Assembly: GCF_026230105.1 (NCBI RefSeq) | Contig: NC_079480.1 | Coordinates: 28,252,488 to 28,316,487 of the forward strand | Direction: 5' to 3' | Source of the DNA: Diorhabda sublineata | Taxonomy: Eukaryota > Arthropoda > Insecta > Coleoptera > Chrysomelidae | Length of the DNA: 64,000 nt | In this document: in pieces, positions 23,321-34,015 of the stretch | Layout: every line of letters starts with the position of its first letter | Numbering within the stretch: position 1 is the stretch's first letter | Program-made: the position numbers and the translations under genes | Notes under the pieces: generated by a model | What the model saw: only the letters and a program-made list of their open reading frames with translations | The model's database searches: none | Told to the model about the DNA's origin: nothing

Positions 23321-23709
23321 AAATAGCACAGTTAAAAAGATTAAAGAGTTTGAACTGTTGTACAACCCATTTTAGTACAGGCAAATAAGGTGAAAGTAAA
23401 TAATAAGTAAAATTTGTGCTCTTAAAAGAAAAATTGTTTCTCATAAACTAACCACTTTAACCTACAAGTATTATACATTTTTGAAATCAGCTCAAAGAGG
23501 AGTATCCAAATTTTACATAAAAAATATGTAAAGTAGTTTAAAAAAATAAAGGGGATGCTGCTAGGGGTGAGGGGGTGGCTTTTCCAGTAAGTTTAAATAA
23601 GCCATAATGCTTGCCCCTTCCAACATAAATTGACGTGTTTTTGGATTTTTTCTAAATACCAGTATTACAAAAGTTATTAAAGGTGGATACTTTTATCTGA
23701 AAAGCACTG
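23321..23709 (-). repeat. Right long terminal inverted repeat of the mariner
   Basis: The reverse complement of the left repeat, beginning at aaatagcacagttaaaaag and ending CTTTTCAGATA-complement at 23709. It lies upstream of the transposase start and so should contain its promoter. Confidence 0.9.
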
Positions 23710-23711
23710 TA

Positions 23712-24675
23712 TATCTGTTTAAGCTACAATTCTTATTTTCGTCTCTGGAGCAATTGTTATGGGTCCGATTTGGTTCAAAATTAGCATACATAGCTTTTTT
23801 GCCGGCCGTTTGATGTTATTAGAGTTTAGTTGAAAACAAATGAATATTTCGAGGGGTCGCAGTGCAAAAAAAGTGGTTTTTCGACCTTTGCTCACCTCTG
23901 CAGGTCAAACGAAAAGCGACTGAAAAATGAAATTTCACATGTAGGTTCAATTAGTTGCGAGATGATTTCCAGTCTAAGGTCGAACCTTTCCATCTCCACC
24001 CCTCTCCATTTTAAGGTCATTTTTGTTATATTTTTTTATTTTTTGGACAGAAAAAGTTTAACTAGAGGGTTCGAGCTTCGCATGCAAGTAGGGGTGATGT
24101 TGAAGAATTGTCTTTCTCAAGTTCAAAGTTTTCTTCTTCAGTTCTTCTAGCACAAAACGCCCGAAATCATTTTGATCGTTGTAATTGTTGAACTGGACCG
24201 CCTCCTATTTAATGAATAATACGAGTATGATCGTTGCTAGGGTGATTTTTTTTACTTCCTATTTTCGAAATTTCTTGTCATTATGACAAAAAACATAAGA
24301 AAAAGGATTTATTACGTGATATTCACTTGTTGACAATGATTAAACAATATTTCGATTTTTTTTTTATTATTAGTTTTGTTCCCAGAAGATTTTAGTTTAA
24401 CGCATAATGAAAGTTAATTGCTACTCTGATTCTTTCATTCACCTCTACACCTTGATTTATATAATGTACAGGCCTAAATATTCTTTTTTTCTTCACGTCA
24501 TTATCATTTTTGTCTTCTTCATATTAATTCATTTACCTTAATTTTAATGCATTGCTCCATGTTATGTAATGTTTTGATTAATTTCCATCTTTAGGGGCTA
24601 AAACACATTCATATTTTTGTTTCACACGAAGTGAGAATTTACATTCAATATATTCTATTTTCTCCCTGCATAAAA
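23712..24675. other. Unassigned DNA between the mariner and the RTE relic
   Basis: The 106-codon plus frame at 23830-24150 lies in sequence that looks like an old non-coding dispersed repeat (it continues the unit left of the microsatellite). No protein family is recognised. Confidence 0.3.
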
Positions 24676-25962
24676 TACAACAAATGATAGCCAAGATAAA
24701 GAACAGAAAAGCCCCAGGCATCGACGAAATAACAAACGAAATGATTAAATATGGAGGCGACAAACTGTATGATGAACTACAATCCCTCTTCAATAAATAC
24801 TAGAGTTCAAAAATGTACCATCTGAATGGAAAGAAAGTATTCTGATGCCGATTTTCAAAAAGGGAGAAAAAACCGATCCCCAAAATTATCAAGGCATTAG
24901 CCTGATGAGTACGGTTCTGAAACTATTCACTAAAATCTTAGCAGAAGAAGTAATGTCTACCGGGATATGTGAAGAACACCAAGGTTTCAGAAACAACATA
25001 GAGTTTAATAAGGCAGCCTTTATGTGCTTCATTGATCTCACCCAAGCGTTTGATAGGATACGCTTAACTGATGTTATAACTCTACTAAAAAAAAGGAACG
25101 TTCACCCCAATATAATAAGAGTTATTGAAAAACTTAACACCGATAATTATACCTTTGTGAGAACGGCAAACAAATAAGGCAATAAAATACCTGCGGCAAC
25201 TGGTATCAGACAAGGGGATAGCCTAAGCCCAATCATGTTAAAGCAAGCCGGGAGAAGATACCGAATGGGAGACAAAGAGATAAAAATAATAAGCTATGCT
25301 GATGACGCAGTAATCATCTCGGAAGACGAAGATAATCTATAGAAGCTCCTATATAAATTCCAACAAATAGCGAACACGTACAACATGCAAATATCCACAA
25401 AAAAAAACAAAATCTCTGACAATATCTAAAGAACCGAGAAGATGTAAACTAGCGATCTACGATCCGAGTGTGTGATCAGAGTGATGTCCTTCAAATATCT
25501 AGAGACAAACATAACAAGGCAGCATTAATATCAAGATACCTTAGAGATTTAATTTGGCGGAATAAATACATGAGCACAAAATGTAAAATTAGAATATATA
25601 AAATTTGCGTAAGGCCGGTCTTGACATATGCAATAGAAACTAGAACGGAGAACACAACCACTAAACGGCTCCTAAGAACAACAGAAATGCGGACTTTGAG
25701 ATCACTAACAGGACATACGTTACTCGATCGGAAGAAAAATCAAGAAATAAGGAACATGCGCGATATTCAGGATGTAGTAAGATGGGCAAGGAGCCGCAGA
25801 AGAGAATGGAGAGAACATGTTGAAAAGAAACCAGACACAACTCGACCTCCTGGACGACCACCTATAAAGTGGTATGAAAGCAGGTCCTCAGCATCCCAAC
25901 TACTCCTGGCGAACCCTTGATGAAAATACAGGACCTAGTCCTAACGTAAGAAGAAGAAGAAG
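24676..25962 (+). pseudogene. RTE-type non-LTR retrotransposon relic with microsatellite tail
   Basis: The 3' part of a reverse transcriptase ORF in several frames. KNRKAPGIDEITNEMIKYGG is near 24697-24757. MPIFKKGEKTDPQNYQGISL starts at 24845, followed by CEEHQGFR and FIDLTQAFDRI. A SYADDAVIIS block has its catalytic YADD at 25295-25306. The C-terminal region runs 25468-25920 (KCKIRIYKICVRPVLTYAIE, EMRTLRSLTG, WRENH-like, TRPPGRPPIKW). It ends in a GPSPN-like segment and an (AAG)n tail at about 25946-25962, typical of RTE 3' ends. Stops at 24802, 25177 and 25339 and other shifts make it dead. The endonuclease domain is absent (5' truncation). Confidence 0.85.
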
Positions 25963-26626
25963 ATATTCCATTTTGGAAAGATTTTCGCCCATCTTTTGTA
26001 TGAAAAATTTAGTTGTATTTCTTTTAGTTACAAAATTATTATGTAATGTTGATCGCCAAGAGCACTCTGTATAATAGCTAATATCCAATTACTACCTACC
26101 CTTCTACGACGGCCACCGCTTGAACCATTAACCTTGACCGTTCATCTCTGTCGTGCTTTCAATCTATTTTTTGATATAATATTATCATCCATTACTATCC
26201 GGAAGAGAAAGTGAAGCAGTTGTTCAACGTTGATAGTTAGCAAATTATTATTCAGGCGATGTTTGCTTAAGAATTAAACTTAAATCATCCCTTTCACTAT
26301 GAAACGTCCGTTATGTGAATTTCGTCTCAATACGTATGCTTTGTCTTATTATAGAATAAATCATAATCGTGGGCGTAACAAGAATTTTCTAGTTTTAATT
26401 GGTAATATGATGTGTGGGAAAATTATAACAGAAAGAATATGATTGCGAAAATGTAAGCTTCACTGTAAAATTTGGCCGCTTTCGATTTAATTCATGGCTG
26501 GTACATATTTTTGATATAGAACAACCAAAGAAAAATTATTATTTGTGATTAACAGATTTTTATTTTCTAGGAAGGTGATTTATTGATTACTATAACGATG
26601 CAAGGTGTCAATGCCAAGTCATATTT
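25963..26626. other. Unassigned DNA
   Basis: AT-rich sequence after the RTE tail, with no recognisable features. Confidence 0.3.
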
Positions 26627-26658
26627 TGATGATAAAAACCGCAATAGGTCGAAACGTC
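26627..26658 (+). ncRNA. Degenerate hammerhead-ribozyme-like motif (Penelope type)
   Basis: TGATGA (26627-26632) is followed by a short ACC/GGT stem with loop gcaata and then GAAACGTC (26651-26658). The last element is the short stem III plus cleavage-site C of Penelope-type hammerheads. The invariant C before UGAUGA is absent, and extra unpaired A residues sit at the base of stem II, so it is probably inactive. Confidence 0.35.
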
Positions 26659-28267
26659 AATTTTTTACAATTTCAGAAAGTGATTTTTAATTTAAAGATA
26701 ATTTATGATTTGTAGAAGTTTTGCACACAAAACTATCTCAACATTGTGAATTGGATTGTGCTCAAGGGCATTTTTTTGTGGAAGATTTGCAGGAGCAGGA
26801 GCAAGAATACTTTCACAGTTCCGTAGCTCTAATATCTTCATAATAATTCGTAATGTTGAAACCATTCTCAAGGAGCCAACCATAATTTGATGTCCTCTAA
26901 TTTGTTACTTGATTGATCGCTTGGTCTACTCACTGATAAGCCAAAACGCTGCTCTAAACTGGGCTTTGACAAAGGTAGTCTATGGATTCTTGTAAACGCT
27001 GCGCAGTATCTCAAATTAATTGAATTGCCTATTGCTTTGTGTGTATTGTTCATACAACATATCTAAAAAGTGACATACATACGTTGTCAAATTTGCGAAA
27101 GAATTTAATTCTTCAATTGACATTTTGTTTTATGGAACAAGTTTTTTTTTTATTATAATGGCAACGGAGTGTCGTAGTCAGTCAATAAATAGCTGGCATT
27201 GCTGAAATTAATGGCTTGTGTAATATTTTGAATATGAATTGGTATGTAACGTCTGTGAGCGATAAGATTTCCGTGACATATATTCTTATATCTGTATAAT
27301 TTTTTTTCAGCATAAAGGAACTCGGTGATTTTTGTCATAAGCCATAAAATAAATTATTTATAAACAGTTAAATATTCATTGTACAATGCTCATTATACAT
27401 TCATGTACAGGAATAATTTATTTCGAAAGTGTAAATAGTTTCTTAACATAATTATCAAAGTTGACCGAGAGGAAATTATTTTAAAATTGATCCGATTTTC
27501 TTCTCTGCAGCATACCAACTTTTTAAAAAACTTTGATTTCTAAACTTTGATACTGCGTTTTCAGAAATAGAGAATCAAAAACTTCCTAACTAAACTTTTT
27601 CATCGTAAAAGTCAGAAAAAAGTTTCATTGCCTCAATTTATCGTTTGAGTGTAAAATGCTTTGAGAATTTTGGACTAGTTTCATTTTATCTAGAATCGGT
27701 AGGAAAATACATCATTAAAGTTTTGTAATATATTGGAAATAAATGTCATTTTCTTGTCTAGTACCTCCGGCAATATAAAGATAAAAACTGTTTTTAGCTA
27801 GAACTAGACTAGAACGAGGTTGCTGGGTATGAGAAAGAAAATGTAAAATGCATAATTATTAAGTAATAAATAATTAATTATTTCAAACTACAGTGTAACT
27901 ACTAACAATGCCCCCCTTATTTAAAACGGATTCAACAATTTCTTTGCTTGTGGATAATTGAACGTAAAAAATATTATTAATCAATTAAAAAATATTGCCA
28001 GCTTCAATCACTTAATGAAACAGGAGAAAATAGTACTCGTATATTATGCAACTAATGGAAAAACCTCAACTTGTCTCACGGCGCCCAATATATAAACTTT
28101 TACTATACATAACTGTGCAAATTTAAAGAATACTAGTAAAGTAACTTGATAATTACTTTCACGGTTAGTGAACCTAAAGAAAAACACTACAGTATCCTAT
28201 CCCTGAATTCGAGCGAATTCTAATTCTAAAAACAATTCCCTCTAATTAAACTTACTTTTTACCTCAT
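26659..28267. other. Unassigned DNA
   Basis: No gene or element is recognised. The open frames at 26692-26883, 26868-27053 and 27153-27338 (minus) are short and unconserved in appearance. Confidence 0.3.
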
Positions 28268-28800
28268 ACAAGGCTGTTCCGGGACTTGAAAATGTGACAT
28301 TATCTCTGACAAAAAATCTCATACGACCCCTCGTTTCTAAGTTATAAGCATTTAAAGCTGCAAAATCAGAACTTATATTTGAATATATTTTCTAAATTAT
28401 ACATTCCAACATCAATGGATGATTACAAATGTCCATGTAGTGTGTTTTGCTAGACCAGGTGCGGCTCATGCCGAATGGTTAACAATCCGTAACTTTCACA
28501 GGGACAGTCTAAAGATAGCAAAATGTATTTTTCAAATGATTTCCCTCTTGGGGGTATGAAGATTTTTAGATCGTTGTATATGCCTTAAAGAGACATTCTG
28601 GAGAAAATTATGATAAATAGTAATTATTTATTGAAAATACTAATAGGAGATATGTGATATTCCTCTAAACAGTCGCAGAGACATGTGCAGGATGAAGCCC
28701 CTCCTCATAAACTAAATGATGTAAAAAAAACATTTTTCCTTGGTTGGTCGGAGAGGTTTATTTACATGGCCCCCACGTTTCCCTGAATTATATACAATGG
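28268..28800 (+). pseudogene. DUF4817-type mariner relic, long terminus plus second catalytic region
   Basis: The left end (ggctgttccgggacttgaaa...) and the next 250 bases share order and sequence with the terminus of the 42362-43810 element and with the end at 33345-33650. Landmarks are the cgacccctcg...tctaagttata segment and the ggttaacaatccgtaacttt segment. Near 28678-28740 the plus strand reads RHVQDEAPPHKLNDVKKTFF, matching the FxHDGAPPHxxLNVRxHL block (second Asp changed). The middle is deleted, joining the terminus almost directly to this block. Confidence 0.6.
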
Positions 28801-29180
28801 ATTAATTCTTTTGAGGATATCTTGAAAGAAACAACAAAGGAGGCAAGGATCATGGAAGAACATTGCAAATGTAAAAAATGCAAGGAGTTACTAAATGGAA
28901 CCAAAGAAGTTAGTTTCAACTCTTTTTGGGATTGAGAAACATACAATAAATAAAATATTTATCTATAAACCATCAAAACACAATACAAAGAGAGAAGCTA
29001 CAAGGAAAAATATAATGCCATTAAATTACAAAAAAATAGAGGACATAAAAAAACTTTTGACTTATCTTCCAACCTTTCAAAAAATGGTATTCGGGGCTGG
29101 TTCTACTGAGAAAGAGGATTGACCCTGTAGATATCGAAAATATAGATGGTGAAGAGGAGAATACAGATGTAGAAGATGGA
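28801..29180 (+). other. Unidentified coding-like remnant, Cys- and Lys-rich
   Basis: Overlapping frames read EEHCKCKKCKELLNGTKEVS, then KREATRKNIMPLNYKKIEDI and KKLLTYLPTFQ, then an acidic tail near 29110-29180. The PLNYKK..D..KLL.YLP segment resembles uncharacterised insect proteins that travel with transposons, but I cannot name the family. It lies directly downstream of the mariner relic. Low confidence. Confidence 0.25.
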
Positions 29181-29880
29181 TAATAATTTTTGGTGGTTTT
29201 CACAGAATGTATTTATAAGTCCTTATGCCAAATATTTTTGTTTAAAACGCTGTATAATTATTCACATATTTTGCAAAGTATGGCACAAAAATTCATATTT
29301 TCACACTTTTGGCAAAATATTATACAATCGTAGATTAATAAATCTGATTTCAAGATTTGGATGAAATATTATATATAAATATATAAATTTTCTCTAAATT
29401 TGTAAATGTGGCTTAGGCACAATCATCAATTCAAATAAACAATATAATTTTCACTATATTTTTTGCACAAATACATACTTAATGTATATGATATATCTAA
29501 AATCAGTTCTGTTTATATACATAACTTCCTTTTCCACTAAAATTGATTAAATTTCTTCTAATTACGGAAAAAAATATTCACAATAAACAATATTAGTATA
29601 CAATGTAGCATATTCGTGTCAATTATTCTATCATTTCAAATATTCTGGGGTTGTTATTAAATTCAAATTCAGTTTCTAATAAACAAAAATTAAAATATTA
29701 TGCATATTATATTTTATTATCTGACATTTTAGTTTGGATGAGAAATTAATTCCTTGAAAAGTAATACTGTTTGTACTATTACCAGAATTATTCTGTTAAA
29801 TAATACAGAATCATCCATAAGTTTTTTGACAATGTGCAAGACGAATATAGGTAATTTTAATATCAGTATTAATGATTTCG
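29181..29880. other. Unassigned AT-rich DNA
   Basis: Nothing is recognised. Confidence 0.3.
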
Positions 29881-30280
29881 AAGTATAGTTAAAAAAAGCA
29901 TTGGTTATTTGTGGACTGGGAAAATCACCAATCACCCAAAGAAGGGCTAGGACAAGATAAATCAAGCGTAGTTTAGCTGATTTTAGTTTAAAAACGAAGA
30001 ACAAGAAAGCTAAAAGCACAGAAAGAGATGAATCTGATTTTGATGGATCTGGTATAAGCTTTCAAGAGAGTTCAACTTTTGAAATGAACAGCCGATGTTA
30101 TACCAGAAAATATTAAAGACGGTTCGTTTATTTTAGTGTTGTTCCCTAAGAAAAAAAGGATTATTTAGTATGTAGAAAAAGTTGTGGGTTGTTTATATAA
30201 CTGATGTTAAAATGATTCTTCCTGAACCTAAGCCCCTAACAGTTTGTACTTCCAGAACATCAAAACTTTTCACTTTTTCA
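29881..30280 (+). pseudogene. Possible transposase C-terminal tail
   Basis: The plus strand has a Lys/Ser/Asp-rich linker (near 29990-30060), then IKDGSFILVLFPKKK near 30113-30160, YVEKVVG and DVKMILPEPKPLTV near 30205-30245. The order (acidic linker, DG-S/D-F-I-LV-F-KKK, YVG.V, D..-LP.P) resembles a C-terminal tail common in insect transposon-derived proteins. Stops interrupt it and no catalytic domain is visible upstream. Confidence 0.3.
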
Positions 30281-31461
30281 GTTAATTTTTTGTTATTTCA
30301 CTGTTCAATAGTTCTTATTATGTTGTTAACTAACAACAACGTTTTGCAGTGATAATCCGCACCAAAAATTTAAAAATGTGATTCTAAATTTAAGATAACT
30401 AATCTACGTAGAAAATGAAGTAATTTTATATTTTATTGTTAGAGGAAAGGAAGGTAATTTTCGTTAATTTGAAAAAAAGTCATTTAAGTTTCGTTGTACA
30501 TAAGAAAGGCTATCTAATTTTTGTTGACTATAAGAAAAGTATTTTATTTTTGTTTAATAGAAGTTGAATTTTTGTGTTTCATTTCATTGCCAATAAAAGA
30601 ATTTTGATTTATATGTGTGGTTTTAATCGTACGTACGGAACTACCTCACAGCGAGGGTACGTCAATACTGTATATATGTGCCCTGTTGTTGAGGCAGATT
30701 CGTACATTTTCCGGATTTAGTTTAAATCATAATTATGGTTGAAATATCAGATGAAATCATCTAACATTTTTTTATATGAATTTGAGATAGTTAGACTATA
30801 AATTTAAGCTGTCAGGTGATTGATTCATGAAAAAATAAAAAAAAATAAAATGTGGGCTCATTGGGAAATACTAATAAAATTTTACTTATGCTGGACATTG
30901 ATAAAAGATTTATATTCCATGATGTAGTCTCACTTAAAATAATGAAATTTATATATTTATAGGTTCACATGATCAAATAAATAGGATTAATAAGATTTAT
31001 TAATAAATCTCCACAACACAGACAGAGTTAAACAGTGAAATTTCTGGACTTTGATCATTTTTAATATTTCCTTGTTCTAGTATTAATCAAATGGTAACTT
31101 TGCAGTTACATTGTTTTATATAACTCAAAAAACGACTGTTAAATTGATGAATATGTAAACAATGAATAGTGTATTATTTACGAGACAACTTAACCAGAGC
31201 ATACATACTTATATCATTTTCTGCTTTGTGAATTGTGGGTATTGTATATACTTAGTCAAATTAACGGTTTACAGTTGACAGTTTCAATATTATAACCGTA
31301 AACTGTTCTTGTTGTATGGTCAAAGTATTGGGATCCTCAACTTGGTTTAATAATATTATTTTATCTTTCTGATATAATCGACTTCTATCATAGAGAGATG
31401 AATGCACATTAGAAGTGCGGAGTTGAAAAGAAGTGTGATTTCATAAGTAAATGTGGTAGAC
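30281..31461. other. Unassigned AT-rich DNA
   Basis: Nothing is recognised on either strand. Confidence 0.3.
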
Positions 31462-32200
31462 CAGTGGCCAGAAAAGTGCGGCTTAAGAGCCGCATGAGGC
31501 GTATTCTGTTAAAATTAATTTTCTTCTATAAATCGAAAACATGTGTAATTTTATCTTAAAAGATAGTTGGGGAAAGCTTAATTTTTCCGATGTTAGAAGA
31601 AGTGATATACATTCGAGAAGAAATTATCCAATTTGCTCAGAACTTTAAAAGGTTGTTCCAATTTCCGACCCTGTTGAAGCATCCCTAAGAAAATAATTCC
31701 TCTATTGATAAACAGCACTTTAAAACAATAATTTTAAATATGAGGGAAGCATTTCTCAGCAGGTTACAGAAATTTTAAAACAGCAGAGCTACTTTAGTAT
31801 TTGTCAAAAATCCTCTAAATGTTACAATAACCGAGTTGAAATTTTCTCCTTTTCAAACTGACATTGGTACCTTTGAAATACAATTGGTGGATTTTAAAAC
31901 AAGGAGTTATGGCACTTTAAATACGAATGTCTTTATGTTGAAATATTGGATGAGAAAGAATTTGATCTTAGTCCAACTGCTATTGACAACCGCAGTAAAG
32001 ATGATTCCAGTATCTTCAAGTGAATATGAGAAAGGTTTTTCTTAGATAAACTTCATCATAACTGAATCCAGGGCGTCTTGTCATCGCGAACTTTCTCCTC
32101 ACTACTCTGAACCTGATTGGGCCACCACTCACTCGTTTTGACCCTTCAAAGTACGTGGAATCTTGGCCACTTCGTTGACGGCACCCTAATTTTGATACTG
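31462..32200 (+). pseudogene. hAT relic with left terminus and dimerisation-domain remnants
   Basis: The left end CAGTGGCCAGAAAAGTGCGG (31462) runs into a gcggct...agccgc palindrome, usual for a hAT subgroup. Near 31836-32040 a transposase C-terminal frame reads KFSPFQTDIGTFEIQLVDFK and ends SSEYEKGFS-stop. After frameshifts NLIGPPLTRFDPSKYVESWP is found near 32110-32170, followed by a GRH..-like end with DTDSK. The EYEKGFS and GPPLTRFDP...Y...W pieces are C-terminal hallmarks of KIAA1586-like hAT transposases. No right terminus was found. Confidence 0.65.
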
Positions 32201-33344
32201 ACAGCAAAATCTCACTAATGGACAATTTTATAGAATGAAATTTGAAATTTATTTTGGTTCAATACTTGTTGTAGTAAAACACTGTTTAATAATAAATATT
32301 CATGCCAGAAGGATTGTAAATGCAAAATATTGAGAGGTAATAAAATATTTCTTAGTGAACATAAGTGTATTTCTTCCAAAATTTGTTAAATTTTCTAATC
32401 ATTTAAAAATATCCAACCAAAAAATAAATCTACTTTATTTGCAGCTTTTTGGATTGAATAGCAAACAAGTGCACTACAAAATATTTTGAAGTCAGTTTAC
32501 TTGACCCACATTAAAAATTATTATCACTTTGCTATAATAAGAAAATTTGTACTTCAGCAGTTTTAGTCAATTAAATCGACAGTGCTGAGATAATTTTTCC
32601 TTTCAAACGGAAGGAAAAGCCTAAAACTTTCGTTTTTATGTCAATATTTTACTTAAGCGTTCATACAAGGATGCAACTACAACCCATCAAGCATTGGGCG
32701 CTATTATTCTATAATAATATTCTATTATAAGCATTCGCCCAATTATTTTCAAGTACTAAATACAAAAAGATTTAAAATTTTCTAATAAATTAATATTTAA
32801 CAAGATGTTATCTAGAAGTTTTAGGTTAAATTTTAATATATCAACATTAAGTAGTAGAAATATTTCAAATTATCAATGTGGCACTCTGTATACTTAATTT
32901 CATATTTATAATTATTTATTCATAAAAAAGTGATAATAACGTTATGCACTTCTATTAGTTTAATTTCAGATTTACTTTCTAGCGATTGCTTCTGTTATGC
33001 ATTGCAAAATTAGAAAGAGTTGCAAAAAAGTCATTTAACATGAAAGGGATTACACAATATTTAATAATTATGAACATTAGGAATCATTAATCTAGTCAGT
33101 TTCTACCGAAGTACAATAGCGCACAGATAAATGCCGTTAATATTATGGTAAAGTGTTTTTTGAGGTCACTTAATTTCACTATGCATATTGCAAGATAGAT
33201 TTGCAAATATTGCAAATATCTTGAAACAGTTTTTTTCAGTTCCATCAGGGTATTGGTCACAATCAATTGTTAGCACCATAACAATGTTAGTGAAAATTTT
33301 GTTACGAAATCAATTGAAAAATTCATTTCTTTAGATTGTACAGG
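32201..33344. other. Unassigned AT-rich DNA
   Basis: Nothing is recognised. Confidence 0.3.
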
Positions 33345-33655
33345 TTGTCCCTGTAAAAGTTAGGGATTGTTAACCATTGGACATGAGTCGCCCCTGGCCT
33401 TCAGATAGTAGTGTAGAATTATTATTTAAGTTAAACAAACTCCATGGACATCCATTAAAAATTCATAATGTTCTAAGGTATAATTTAGAAAATTCACTAT
33501 AAGTTATGATTGCGCAACTATAAATGCCTACGAGTATAACTCAGCAACGAGGGGCCATATAAGAAATTTTTCTATATAACAGGATTATTTTCACGTCATC
33601 TACTCAATCCCGAATTTTTTAAATCACGTCCCAGAATACTCTGAGTAACCTTAAT
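33345..33655 (-). repeat. Terminus of the long-ended DUF4817 mariner family
   Basis: Read on the minus strand from 33650, it matches the start of the 28268 copy and of the 42362-43810 element through about 300 bases (gagtattctgggacgtgat, then cccctcgttgctgagttata, then ccatggagt, then ggttaacaatccctaacttt). No transposase sequence remains attached, so it is a solo end or a deletion derivative. Confidence 0.6.
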
Positions 33656-33937
33656 AGACATATTGATCGTTGTAAGAAGTTTTCTTAATAATTGTAGTTT
33701 ACAGCCGTTGTTTATTTTTTTTAAACTAGTTACAAAATTCTTAGTAGCCCCAGTATATAATAAAAGAATCAAAAATGTCACCCCATTATTGGCACTAAAT
33801 GAATTATTCTGTTTGGTTTCGACTGTTAGCAGTGGCGTTTCTTATTGCTTTATTTAAGTCATGTTATTACTTTATTAATTTGTTTTTTGGATCTAAATTC
33901 TCAATTCTCTATCTTTATAAAGACTCAAAGAAAAATC

Positions 33938-33945
33938 GAAACGTC
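33938..33945 (+). ncRNA. Decayed hammerhead-like 3' core of a Penelope-type repeat
   Basis: A GAAACGTC box is preceded by ataaagactcaaagaaaaatc, a degraded form of the sequence at 47583-47618 (minus) where the same box has a 5-bp stem II. The CUGAUGA half of the core is lost, so no activity is expected. Confidence 0.35.
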
Positions 33946-33978
33946 AAAATTTATCTTTCTTTTAAAAACTATAAAAAA

Positions 33979-33982
33979 AACC

Positions 33983-34014
<32 letters not shown>
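33979..34014. repeat. (TA)n microsatellite
   Basis: A tract of TA units abuts the 3' end of the Helitron at 34016. Helitrons insert between A and T, so this again looks like a landing site. Confidence 0.85.

Positions 34015-34015
<1 letters not shown>

Larger units (their letters stand above)
21712..23709 (-). mobile_element. Complete 1998-bp Tc1/mariner-superfamily element with ~390 bp inverted repeats
   Basis: The left end starts CAGTGCTTTTCAGATAAAAG at 21712 and the right end is its reverse complement, closing at 23709. Both are flanked by TA (21710-21711, 23710-23711). The inverted repeats remain alignable over about 21712-22107 and 23321-23709, with only scattered differences. These are far longer than the 20-30 bp typical of classical mariners. 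The element holds one uninterrupted transposase on the minus strand. Intact ends, target duplication and open frame point to a recent insertion. Confidence 0.93.

Noticed and set aside
29729..30019. 96-codon hydrophobic minus-strand frame
   Set aside because: The hydrophobicity comes from the antisense of a Lys-rich plus-strand tail; no start context or domain is seen.
32016..32225. 69-codon minus-strand frame
   Set aside because: It is antisense to the hAT C-terminal remnant (GPPLTRFDP) on the plus strand.
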